Assembly (NCBI GenBank): GCA_964426945.1
Contig: CAYRSS010000037.1
Span: 1-40,926 of the forward strand
DNA: 40,926 bases
Source of the DNA: CAYRSS01 sp964426945
GTDB taxonomy: Bacteria; Planctomycetota; Phycisphaerae; UBA1845
Direction of reading: 5' to 3'
Under the pieces are notes generated by a model that saw only the letters and a program-made list of their open reading frames with translations, did not search any database and was not told where the DNA came from. Numbering within the stretch: position 1 is the first letter of the stretch; every line of letters begins with the position of its first letter. Made by a program: the position numbers and the translations under genes. Below are positions 25,650-33,534 of this stretch, piece after piece.

Positions 25650-25677
25650 ATTCTGACCCTGCCACCGAAGGCGTCAA
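25650..25677 (-). promoter_or_regulatory. Probable sigma-70-type promoter of the CBS/PEGA/proteasome-like operon
   Basis: Read on the minus strand, TTGACG (25677-25672) and CAGAAT (25655-25650) are 16 bp apart, matching the consensus at 5/6 and 4/6 positions. The predicted start of transcription is about 65 nt before the CBS gene start at 25577, and the box pair lies in the 123-bp gap after the LD-carboxypeptidase gene. Confidence 0.5.
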
Positions 25678-25700
25678 GCATCCGGCATTGCGCGGCTTGG

Positions 25701-26753
25701 TCAACGGCTTGAACTCACAGGCGTTTCGAGCACGCGGACAACGCGCCGATCCGCGTCTAGCTCGATGAGCACGTTCATCGGCATTGTCGCATTGGCCTTC
25801 ACGTGGCCGACGGGGAAGTGCTGAATCACCGGGATCCCGAGCCCTTCGAAGTAGTCGCGAAAGACCTGGTCGAGCGAGAGGCTGACTTCGCCGGCGCGCG
25901 GCTGGCAGTCTTCGAAGACGCCGATGATCACACCGGCAAGGTCGTCCAGCTTGCCGGCCAGCTTCAGATGCGACAGGTAGCGATCGACGCGGTACGGGCG
26001 CTCGCCCACATCCTCCAGAAAGAGGATCCTGCCCTTTGTTTCCATCTCATAAGGAGTGCCGACCAGCGGACAGATCAGCGACAGATTGCCCCCCGTAAGC
26101 CGCCCGCGCGCCACGCCGCCGCGGATCGTCCGGATGCGAGATTGCTCGGCCTCGCCAAACTCGAACGTGTAGCCGGGACCCGTCGATCGGCTCTTGCCGT
26201 CCGGCGCCGGTGGGGCGGTGATTGCTCGCCAGAACCAGGTGGCCGCGAACCCCTCCCACGGCGGCTCGCTGCCGAGCCCCCACATCGGGTTGGGACTGTG
26301 GAAGGTGACCAGCCCGGTCTTTCGCTGAATGGCCAGATGCAGCGCGGTGATGTCGCTGAAACCGATGAAGACCTTCGGATTGCGCCGGATCACGTCGTAG
26401 TCGAGCAGGTCGAGGATTCGCGTCGAGCCGTAGTTGCCCGTACCCGGGAAAACTGCCTTGACCGCCGGGTCGCTGAACGCCGCCATCAGCTCGGCCGCGC
26501 GCGTCCGGTCGTCGCCGGCAAGGTAGCCGCGCTCGCGGTATAGATCCTCGGGTACGCGCACGACGTAGCCCATCGCCTCCAGCCGCGCCTTCGCCTGGTC
26601 CATGCGTGCTTTCTCCAGGCGTCCCGCGGGGGCGACGAAGGCGATCGTGTCGCCCGGCCTCAGCCCAGGCGGGAAGAGCGGCGGTGAATCGTCGGGAAGC
26701 GCAGCCATGGACAGGTTTATCATCGCGGCGGCCATCAGCAGTGGCAGAATCAT
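25701..26753 (-). CDS. Exported S66-family LD-carboxypeptidase
   Basis: Serine peptidase of the S66 family that removes the terminal D-alanine from murein tetrapeptides, or a related peptide in the MccF subgroup. The 350-residue product has an N-terminal hydrophobic signal-like segment (about 3-18). The S66 core begins LRPGDTIAFVAPAG, continues with GNYGSTRILDLLDY and IGFSDITAL, where the Ser in GFSD is the expected nucleophile, and ends with LEDVGERPYRVDR and the late GHV histidine, supplying Glu and His of the triad. The start at 26753 has GGAG 8 nt upstream, and the longer frame to 27002 is an artefact. It diverges from a DUF1611 gene, and both are plausibly concerned with murein peptide turnover. 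A signal peptide is unusual, because classical LdcA is cytoplasmic. Confidence 0.9.
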   Translation of the reverse strand: MILPLLMAAAMINLSMAALPDDSPPLFPPGLRPGDTIAFVAPAGRLEKARMDQAKARLEAMGYVVRVPEDLYRERGYLAGDDRTRAAELMAAFSDPAVKAVFPGTGNYGSTRILDLLDYDVIRRNPKVFIGFSDITALHLAIQRKTGLVTFHSPNPMWGLGSEPPWEGFAATWFWRAITAPPAPDGKSRSTGPGYTFEFGEAEQSRIRTIRGGVARGRLTGGNLSLICPLVGTPYEMETKGRILFLEDVGERPYRVDRYLSHLKLAGKLDDLAGVIIGVFEDCQPRAGEVSLSLDQVFRDYFEGLGIPVIQHFPVGHVKANATMPMNVLIELDADRRVVRVLETPVSSSR

Positions 26754-26976
26754 GCGTCTATCTCCGGTACGCACGCACTCTACCCGCGCCGGGCGTGGCC
26801 GGGGAGTGGCCGCGAACGCCCCGAGCCGGGCGAATTGGGAACCGCCGCCCGATCGCGTATCATCCCCGGCTCGCGGCGAGCCGACGGTCACGCGGCGTGA
26901 CCGGCCGGCCTGCCGCCGGATCTGAATGACGCCGGACGGGCGACCGAATCCGCCCGCGGCGGACCACTGACGGCCT

Positions 26977-28008
26977 ATGCCTCCCAAACGAAGACTCTGC
27001 ATCCTCGTCGACGCCTACCTCGACCTGTTCACCGCCAAGACCGCCGTGGGATTGCTCCGGCACTGCCCCGACGAAGTCGTCGCTGTGCTCAGCCCGCCCA
27101 ACGCCGGGAAGAACCTCGCGGAAATCGTCGGCGTCGGCGCGGATGTGCCGATCGTCGCGTCCATCGCCGAGGCGCTGCCATTGCGGCCGGATCACCTCGT
27201 GCTGGGCGTCGCGCTGCCTGGTGGACAGGTGCCTCCCGCGTGGCGTGCGATGATGCTCGAGGCCCTCGCGGGCGGCATGGACATCCTCAATGGTCTTCAC
27301 CAGCGCCTCGGGACGGACCGCGAGCTGGCCGCCGCGGCCGCCGCAGCAGGTCGGCGGATCATCGACGTGCGGACGCCGCCGCCACTCACCGAAGTCGGCC
27401 TCATGAAGGCCACGCGGACGAAAGCGAAGCGCATTCTCACCGTCGGCACCGACTGCAACCTCGGCAAGCGCGTCACCGCGCTGGAGTTGACGCACCGCCT
27501 CCGCGCTAAGGGACGCCGCGCCGAGTTCGTCCCCACCGGCCAGACCGGCGTGATGATCGCCGGATGGGGCATCGCCATCGACGCAGTGATCTCCGACTTT
27601 GTCTCAGGCGCAGTCGAGCAGATGGTGCTCACGAAGGGCGATGCTGAGTTCGCGCTGATCGAAGGGCAGGGCTCCATCCTGCACCCGAGCTTCTCGGGGG
27701 TGACGCTGAGCCTGATTCACGGATCCATGCCCGATGCCATGATCCTCTGTCACGCGCCGCTTCGGCGGACCCTGCGGCACACGGACGTCACGTTTCCACC
27801 GCTCGCCGAGTGGGTACGAATGCACGAGATGCTGATGCGACACCTGTACCCGTCGCGGGTCATCGGGGTCGCGCTGAACACCTTCGGGATGGACGAGGCC
27901 GCCGCCCGCGCGGCGGTCACGGACGCGACCTCGAACACCGGGCTTCCGGCCACCGATGTCATCCGCTTCGGCCCTGCGCCGCTCGTCGAGGCGATCGAAG
28001 CGCTCTAG
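26977..28008 (+). CDS. DUF1611/DgcN-like protein
   Basis: A 343-residue protein of the DUF1611 family: an N-terminal Rossmann-like part (about 1-130) and a C-terminal P-loop-like part. The motif GTDCNLGKR (about 157-165) is the nucleotide loop, followed by PTGQTGVMIAGWGIAID and LIEGQGSILHPSFSGVTL. Members named DgcN have been linked to D-glutamate metabolism, and DUF1611 genes often sit beside dipeptide epimerases of murein peptide recycling. Here the neighbour is an LD-carboxypeptidase on the opposite strand, 223 bp away, which agrees with that theme. No epimerase is seen. The family call is firm and the reaction is not. Confidence 0.88.
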   Translation: MPPKRRLCILVDAYLDLFTAKTAVGLLRHCPDEVVAVLSPPNAGKNLAEIVGVGADVPIVASIAEALPLRPDHLVLGVALPGGQVPPAWRAMMLEALAGGMDILNGLHQRLGTDRELAAAAAAAGRRIIDVRTPPPLTEVGLMKATRTKAKRILTVGTDCNLGKRVTALELTHRLRAKGRRAEFVPTGQTGVMIAGWGIAIDAVISDFVSGAVEQMVLTKGDAEFALIEGQGSILHPSFSGVTLSLIHGSMPDAMILCHAPLRRTLRHTDVTFPPLAEWVRMHEMLMRHLYPSRVIGVALNTFGMDEAAARAAVTDATSNTGLPATDVIRFGPAPLVEAIEAL

Positions 28009-28153
28009 CCGTCGCGACCCGCCCGGCCGGTCCCGGGCCTTAAAGCAGCACCTGTTTTCTCCGCCGGCGTGGCCCAGCCAGGCCTGTCCGGTCGGTCCGG
28101 GTTTCGGGCGCCATCCCTTGCAACCGCACCTTCCGGGTCCGTACGATGGGGTG

Positions 28154-30340
28154 ATGAAGATCGTCTCCCGCATCAGCATCCCGGCCGGTCGTTCGGCGTC
28201 CGCGCGCGTCGCGTCCGGACCGCATTTCCGTGTCGGTCTCCTGGCTCTCCTCGCGCCGATCCTGGCCGTCTGCGGGATTTCCCGCGGCCAGTCGGTCGTG
28301 GTTGATAACGTGGACCCGGGGTTTTCGATCCTGTCCGGTAATTGGTCCCTGGGTACGACCGCGAGCGGACGGTACGGCGCGGATTACTACTTCCACATCA
28401 CCACCGGTTTCGGTGAGCAGACCATCGGGGAGGTCGAATGGCGGCCCACGCTGCCGGTCGGCGGGGTCTACGAGGTCGCGGTGTACTATCCGCAGGGCAG
28501 TAACCGTGCGGCCGACGCACCCTTCACGGTCTATGCGGCCAACGGTACTCAGCCTGTCGAAGTCAACCAGCAGACGGCAGGCGGCCAATGGAACGCGCTG
28601 GGGACGTTCCAGTTCCAGGCGGGGAGTTCGGGCTCGGTCCGTCTCAGCAGCGACGCGGGTCCGAACGTCGTCATCGGCGATGCCGTGCGATTCACGCTGA
28701 TGGACGCGCTGCCCGGCACGCCGACTTTCCGAGGATTCTGGGCCGACGCCTTCCACGTGGGCTTCAAGAGCACGGCGCAGATCGATGACATGGTCAGCCG
28801 GGCGGTCGCCGGCAACTACAACGCCATCATCGCCGAGGTGCTGGCGTACCAGGACAATGTCGGCAGCGGCCACGGCGCCTACTGGAACTCGCAGATCATC
28901 CCCAGAGCGGCCGACATCGTGGGCGGCATCGACCCGCTGGCGTACCTCTGCGAGCGCGCCCACGCCAACGGCATCGAGGTTCACGCCTGGCTCGTGACCT
29001 ACCGCGTCAGCACGACCTGGCCGCCCAGCGGCAATCCGCTGCTCGCCGCCCATCCGGAGTGGATCATGGTGCCCCGCGCCGGCGCGGGACTCGGGCCGTC
29101 GCAGATCGTTGGCAAGTATGTCCTCGATCCGGGCTGTCCGGAGGTGCAGGAGTACCTCGTCAGCATCGTCCGCGAGATCGTTACGAACTATCCGGTGGAC
29201 GGCATCAACTGGGATTACATCCGCTACGAACAGCGAGACGCCGGCTACCCGACGGACCTGGGGTTTGAGAACTCCGGCCTCGCGCGGTTCCACCGCATCA
29301 CCGGTCGCAGCGACCTGCCGACTTCCACCGATTCGCAGTGGGGCGACTTCCGCCGCCGGACGATTAACGAACTGGTTCGGCGCTGCCGTGTGGAGATCAG
29401 TTCGATCACGTCCAATCCGCGGCAGCCTGTCTGGCAGACGGCTGACCTGATCTGCTTCGGAGCCCCCGCAGCCAGCTTCGCGAGCACCGATGCCTACCTG
29501 CTTCATCAGAACTGGAAGTACTGGCTCGAAAAAGGCTGGCTCGACGCCGGTATCCCGATGAACTACAAGCGCGAGCACAATGCCAGCCACGCCCAGCAGT
29601 ACCGCGACTGGATCACCACCGCGCTGGGTTACAGTTCCGGCCGCTACATCTTCTGCGGACAGGCCAACTACCTGAACTCGAAGGCCAACAGCATCACGCA
29701 GCTCAACTTCGGTCTCTCGCAGGGGGCGGGCGGCGTGGTCAACTACTCCTACGCGGCCACCGCCGACGAGAACCTCGACGGCAACTACGAAGCCGACTGG
29801 GGATGGTATCCGTACGTGGCTGCCAATCTCTTCACCCAGCCGGTGACTACGCCCCCGATGCCCTGGCGCGACCCCGCCGAAGCGACGGAGGGGGCGATCT
29901 GGGGGCGGATCGTTGACGGTGTGACGGGGGACCCGATTGACGACGCACTCGTCGAGGTGATCGGCGTTACTTCGGATCGAACCGATGGTCGTGGCTATTT
30001 TGCGTTCACCCGCCTGCCCGCGGACGCCGACGGCACGACGTACTCCGTGCGCGCCGTGGTGGCAGGAGAGTCGCCGGTGACGCGCAGCGGGGTGCTGGTG
30101 CTCGCGGGCGAGCCGACGGGTCCGACTCGGGTGGACTTCGTGGTGCCGCCTCCGCCGCTGTACGGCGATTTCGACGGCAACGGCTTCGTTGAAGCGGCGG
30201 ACCTGCCGCCGATGGTGTTCTGCCTGCAGGGGCCCGTCATGACCTTCGGCAGCGCCCACTTCTGCTTCGCCAAGGACTCCGATGGCGATGCGGATGTCGA
30301 CCTCGCAGACGTGGCGGCGTTTCAACGCGCCGTCGAGTAG
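28154..30340 (+). CDS. Secreted GHL10-type glycoside hydrolase-like protein with dockerin-like tail
   Basis: A 728-residue exported protein. After a long signal peptide (hydrophobic core about 28-42) there is a golvesin/Xly-type carbohydrate-binding-like domain (about 50-180, VDPGFSILSGNWSLG and following). A TIM-barrel domain of the GHL10/DUF187 group follows (about 190-580), including RGFWADAFHVGF near its start and DGINWDYIRYE with acidic residues in the likely active site. Then comes a carboxypeptidase-regulatory-like beta domain (about 590-665) and a C-terminal dockerin-like pair of Ca loops (GDFDGNGFVEAADL, DSDGDADVDLADV). ATG at 28154 (or GTG at 28151) is the start; the open frame from 27956 is an overrun of the previous gene. 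It likely acts on an extracellular polysaccharide, but the substrate is unknown. Confidence 0.88.
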   Translation: MKIVSRISIPAGRSASARVASGPHFRVGLLALLAPILAVCGISRGQSVVVDNVDPGFSILSGNWSLGTTASGRYGADYYFHITTGFGEQTIGEVEWRPTLPVGGVYEVAVYYPQGSNRAADAPFTVYAANGTQPVEVNQQTAGGQWNALGTFQFQAGSSGSVRLSSDAGPNVVIGDAVRFTLMDALPGTPTFRGFWADAFHVGFKSTAQIDDMVSRAVAGNYNAIIAEVLAYQDNVGSGHGAYWNSQIIPRAADIVGGIDPLAYLCERAHANGIEVHAWLVTYRVSTTWPPSGNPLLAAHPEWIMVPRAGAGLGPSQIVGKYVLDPGCPEVQEYLVSIVREIVTNYPVDGINWDYIRYEQRDAGYPTDLGFENSGLARFHRITGRSDLPTSTDSQWGDFRRRTINELVRRCRVEISSITSNPRQPVWQTADLICFGAPAASFASTDAYLLHQNWKYWLEKGWLDAGIPMNYKREHNASHAQQYRDWITTALGYSSGRYIFCGQANYLNSKANSITQLNFGLSQGAGGVVNYSYAATADENLDGNYEADWGWYPYVAANLFTQPVTTPPMPWRDPAEATEGAIWGRIVDGVTGDPIDDALVEVIGVTSDRTDGRGYFAFTRLPADADGTTYSVRAVVAGESPVTRSGVLVLAGEPTGPTRVDFVVPPPPLYGDFDGNGFVEAADLPPMVFCLQGPVMTFGSAHFCFAKDSDGDADVDLADVAAFQRAVE

Positions 30341-30483
30341 GGGGATTCTTCAGGCGGACTGACAGCCCCGGCTGGGCAGACGTGCGGCGATCGTCGCCGC
30401 GCTGGCGGCCCGTCAGGCCGGGGTTGTGGCTGAGGCCGACCGGAATTCCGGCCGGCCGGGCCGGGATCGCGCGACGTGAAACC

Positions 30484-32193
30484 ATGAGACGACTTCTGCT
30501 TTGCTTGCTTTCTGCTGCGTTCGTCGCTCCGACCCTGGCTGCGCCCGTGGTGCGTCAGAGCAACAACAGCGGCGCCATCTACAAGGGTGCCGTCGCCGAC
30601 CGCGACTGGGGACGTCCGCTCGCCAGCGGTGACCTCGACGGCGACGGCTACGACGAAATCATTGTTGCGGCGAGCGAGACCTTCGGCGGCTTCCTCAGCA
30701 TGCTCTATGTCGTCCGCGGCGGTCCCGGCGCGGAGCACCGCGGCACCACCGACCTCGCCGTGTTTCCGGCTGACCAGGTGATCATCGGCGCTGCGGTCGA
30801 CGACAACCTCGGCGGCTCCATCGCCACGGGTGACGTCAACGGCGACGGCGTGGACGACCTGCTCGTGTGTGCGTCGCTCGGCGACTTCACCGGCCGGACC
30901 GACGCGGGCATCGCCTACCTGATTCTCGGCGGGCCGGCGTTCTTTATCTCGCCGACGCGAGACCTGGCCGTTAACGGCACGTGGCACATGCGTGTCGCCG
31001 GGCCTGTAGCCGGTGGTGACATGGGCGGCGCGGGCCTGTTCGGCGGGTTTGACACCCACGCGGCCGCGATCGGCGATATCACCGGCGACGGGCTGGGCGA
31101 CATCGTGCTGGGGGTTCATCTGGCAGCCGGTGGGGCGAGCGAGGCGGGACGCGTGTATGTAATCTTCGGCTCATCCGTGCCGCCGCCGACCTTCCCCGGT
31201 CTCACCTTCAACCTGGCTGTGGGCACGGGCTACAACGTGCGTATCGATGGCGACGGCGAGCTCGATGAACTCGGCGACTACGTCCTCACCGGGGACATCA
31301 CCGGCGACGGCATCCACGAACTGATCATCCCGAACCAGTATTTCAGCCGGGGTGGCTTCTTCGACTCCGAAGGCGCGGTGCACGTCTTCCGCGGCAAGCC
31401 CACCTGGTCGAGCTTCTACAGCCTCGCGGGCACGCCCGCCGAGATCACGCTCTATGGCGGCCGCAGGGACGACAACCTCGGCGAGGCGGCCGTGGTCGCC
31501 GACTTCAACGGCGACGGCATCGACGACCTCGCCGTGGCCGCGCCCGGCGCGGAACTCGGTACGCTCAACACCCAGCAGGGCGACGGGATTGTCTACGGCC
31601 TGCTGGGCCGGACATCCTTTCAGACCGGCACACACCTGTTCAACTACGCGACCGCCACGCCGGACTTCCGCCTCGTCGGCGAGTTTCAGCAGGGCCTCGG
31701 CCGCACGCTTGCCTCGGGTGATTTCAACGGCGACGGCTATCACGACCTGGCTGCGGGCGAGTGGTTCGCAGGCGGCTCGACCAACGGCGCGGTGGTCGTT
31801 CTGCTTGGCCGTCCGTTCGCGGCTGATGCGCTGTTCACCGCCGCCGTCGATCACGATCTCTACATCGTCGGGGCGCCCAGCGATCGAATCAGCTTCTCGC
31901 TATGGTCCGGCGATACGGGTGCAGACGGCCGCGATGACATTCTCTTCGGCACGCCCTTCAACAACGGCGCATTTCCCAACAACGCAGGCACCGTTTACGT
32001 CGCGAGCATTCGCCACGGCGACGCGGACCTCGACGACGATGTCGACCTCGACGATTACCTCCGCCTGCACGAATGCCTTCAAGGGCCCGGCGTTGCCGTG
32101 CCGTGGTCCTGCCTGCAGCTTGACCTGGACGGCGACGAAGATGTGGACCTGCACGACGTGGCGGATTTCGCTCGCCGCTTCGATGTGCCCTGA
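30484..32193 (+). CDS. Secreted FG-GAP repeat protein with dockerin-like tail
   Basis: A 569-residue exported protein with a clear signal peptide (about 1-20). About seven FG-GAP/integrin-alpha-type repeats follow, each with a Ca-binding loop: GDLDGDGYDEIIVAA, GDVNGDGVDDLLVCA, GDITGDGLGDIVLG, GDITGDGIHELII, ADFNGDGIDDLAVAA, GDFNGDGYHDLAAGE and the weaker GDTGADGRDDILFG. These predict a seven-bladed propeller. The C-terminus (last 60 residues) is a dockerin-like pair of loops with a CLQGPG spacer (GDADLDDDVDLDDY, DLDGDEDVDLHDV). It lies 143 bp after the GHL10-like gene and 37 bp before cutC on the same strand. Probably a surface or secreted adhesion or carbohydrate-associated protein; no catalytic site is visible. 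Confidence 0.88.
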   Translation: MRRLLLCLLSAAFVAPTLAAPVVRQSNNSGAIYKGAVADRDWGRPLASGDLDGDGYDEIIVAASETFGGFLSMLYVVRGGPGAEHRGTTDLAVFPADQVIIGAAVDDNLGGSIATGDVNGDGVDDLLVCASLGDFTGRTDAGIAYLILGGPAFFISPTRDLAVNGTWHMRVAGPVAGGDMGGAGLFGGFDTHAAAIGDITGDGLGDIVLGVHLAAGGASEAGRVYVIFGSSVPPPTFPGLTFNLAVGTGYNVRIDGDGELDELGDYVLTGDITGDGIHELIIPNQYFSRGGFFDSEGAVHVFRGKPTWSSFYSLAGTPAEITLYGGRRDDNLGEAAVVADFNGDGIDDLAVAAPGAELGTLNTQQGDGIVYGLLGRTSFQTGTHLFNYATATPDFRLVGEFQQGLGRTLASGDFNGDGYHDLAAGEWFAGGSTNGAVVVLLGRPFAADALFTAAVDHDLYIVGAPSDRISFSLWSGDTGADGRDDILFGTPFNNGAFPNNAGTVYVASIRHGDADLDDDVDLDDYLRLHECLQGPGVAVPWSCLQLDLDGDEDVDLHDVADFARRFDVP

Positions 32194-32230
32194 GCGTCCT
32201 GGTTAACGACGCCCCGCGTTTGAGGACGCT

Positions 32231-32917
32231 GTGCACCACGTGCTTCTGGAGGTTACCGTCGCCGGCGCCGCGGAGGCCGTGCTCGCCGCGAAAGGCGGCG
32301 CGGACCGGATCGAGTTGTGCGCCGCGCTCGATGTAGACGGCCTGACGCCGTCGCTCGGAGAGCTTGTCGCCGCCCGCGAATCCTGCCCCGTGCCCATCGT
32401 CGCGCTCGTTCGCCCGCGTCCGGGCAACTTCGTATACTCAGCGGATGAGTTGATCCGCATGCACGCCGACATCGCCGCGGTGTTCGAACATGGGGCAGAC
32501 GCGGTGGCGTTCGGGGCTCTGACCGTCGAAGGTACGATCGACCGCGAAGCGTGCCGCGGACTGCTCGCGACTTGCGAAGGGCGTCCGGCGGTGTTCCACC
32601 GCGCATTTGATCTGGTTCCGGACCCCTTGGAAGGGCTGGCTGTGCTCACCGACTTGGGCTTCACTCGGATTCTGACGAGTGGGGGGCCGCGGTCAGTGGT
32701 CCCGCCGTCGCCCGGCGCGGCGGTCGTTCGCGGCCTGCTGTCGGCGGCCGGCGGTGGCATCGAGATTCTGCCGGCAGGGGGAATCCGGGCGGAGAACGTC
32801 AGGCAGGTGATTCAGGTCACCGGCTGCACCCAGGTCCACAGCTCCTGCCGCGTCGGAGGACAGTTCGACGCCTCAGAGCTTGGCCGGCTGCGGGCGGCGA
32901 TTCCGCCCGGCGGTTAG
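32231..32917 (+). CDS. cutC: CutC family protein
   Basis: A 228-residue TIM-barrel protein of the CutC family, historically linked to copper homeostasis but with debated function. Family motifs are plain: LLEVTVAGAAEAVLAA, GADRIELCAALDVDGLTPS, VPIVALVRPRPGNFVYS, AVAFGALTVEG, FHRAFDLV, ILTSGG, ILPAGGIRAENV and VHSSCR. GTG at 32231 is the start, with GAGG 6 nt upstream. It may be co-transcribed with the FG-GAP gene 37 bp upstream, though the functions do not suggest a link. Confidence 0.94.
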   Translation: MHHVLLEVTVAGAAEAVLAAKGGADRIELCAALDVDGLTPSLGELVAARESCPVPIVALVRPRPGNFVYSADELIRMHADIAAVFEHGADAVAFGALTVEGTIDREACRGLLATCEGRPAVFHRAFDLVPDPLEGLAVLTDLGFTRILTSGGPRSVVPPSPGAAVVRGLLSAAGGGIEILPAGGIRAENVRQVIQVTGCTQVHSSCRVGGQFDASELGRLRAAIPPGG

Positions 32918-32997
32918 CCCCGGTGTCCCTCCTGCGGCCCGGCAGGGCGGGTTCCCGCCTCCTGATGAGTCCACCTGCCCCGTCCGCGGCCGAGGCC

Positions 32998-33026
32998 TTG
33001 ACTCCCTGGGGGTGCCCTGACACAAT
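32998..33026 (+). promoter_or_regulatory. Probable rplU promoter
   Basis: TTGACT (32998-33003) and CACAAT (33021-33026) are separated by exactly 17 bp, matching the sigma-70 consensus at 5/6 and 4/6. The leader to the rplU GTG start would be about 95 nt. Confidence 0.6.
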
Positions 33027-33128
33027 GCCCCGTTCCCCCGGGCCGCCGGCCTGGCGGAGAATGTCGGGCCGCCCCCAACGGCCGCCCGCGGGATGGATTC
33101 AGGCGAAACAGCCGGGAGCGGTGCGAGC

Positions 33129-33446
33129 GTGTACGCAGTCATCAATGACGGGGCTCATCAGTACAAGGTGACGGAAGGCCAGATTTTCGCCGTCCAGACG
33201 CGGGATCTGCCCGAAGGGGCCAAGACGGTCGAGTTCGACCGGATCCTGATGATCGGCGACTGCGAGGGCGGTCCGAAGATAGGCAAGCCCGCGGTGGCCG
33301 GCGCCAAGGTGACGGCCTCCGTCGTCGACGAGTTCAAGGGCCCCAAGCTTCAGATCCGCAAGCACCGCCGCCGCAAGGGGTATGACCTGCGCAAGGGCCA
33401 CCGCCAGCAGTACCTTCGCGTCAAGGTCGAGAAGATCGTCGGCTGA
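33129..33446 (+). CDS. rplU: 50S ribosomal protein L21
   Basis: Ribosomal protein of the large subunit that binds 23S rRNA near L20. The 105-residue product has the family pattern: YAVINDGAHQYKVTEGQ at the N-terminus, VEFDRILMIGD, KVTASVVDEFKGPK and the basic KHRRRKGYDLRKGHRQQY signature near the C-terminus. GTG at 33129 is the start required for the usual MYAVI-type N-terminus; the upstream ATG at 33093 adds a non-conserved 12-residue extension. It has its own promoter and terminator, and rpmA (L27), the usual next gene, is not downstream. Confidence 0.95.
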   Translation: MYAVINDGAHQYKVTEGQIFAVQTRDLPEGAKTVEFDRILMIGDCEGGPKIGKPAVAGAKVTASVVDEFKGPKLQIRKHRRRKGYDLRKGHRQQYLRVKVEKIVG

Positions 33447-33485
33447 TCGCCCGATCGGTCGGTGTGACAAATCGGAATCCACGGA

Positions 33486-33511
33486 GGACGGCTCGCACGG
33501 CCGTCCTTTTT
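33486..33511 (+). terminator. Intrinsic terminator after rplU
   Basis: Stem GGACGGC / GCCGTCC of seven base pairs (33486-33492 with 33500-33506) around a seven-base loop, followed directly by five T residues (33507-33511). It lies 40 nt after the rplU stop and is the clearest rho-independent terminator in the window. Confidence 0.85.
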
Positions 33512-33534
33512 CATGCGCGCAGGGTTCAGGAGGG

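Noticed and set aside
28040..30325. 761-residue minus-strand open frame across the GHL10-like gene
   Set aside because: Antisense shadow; the plus strand encodes recognisable domains throughout.
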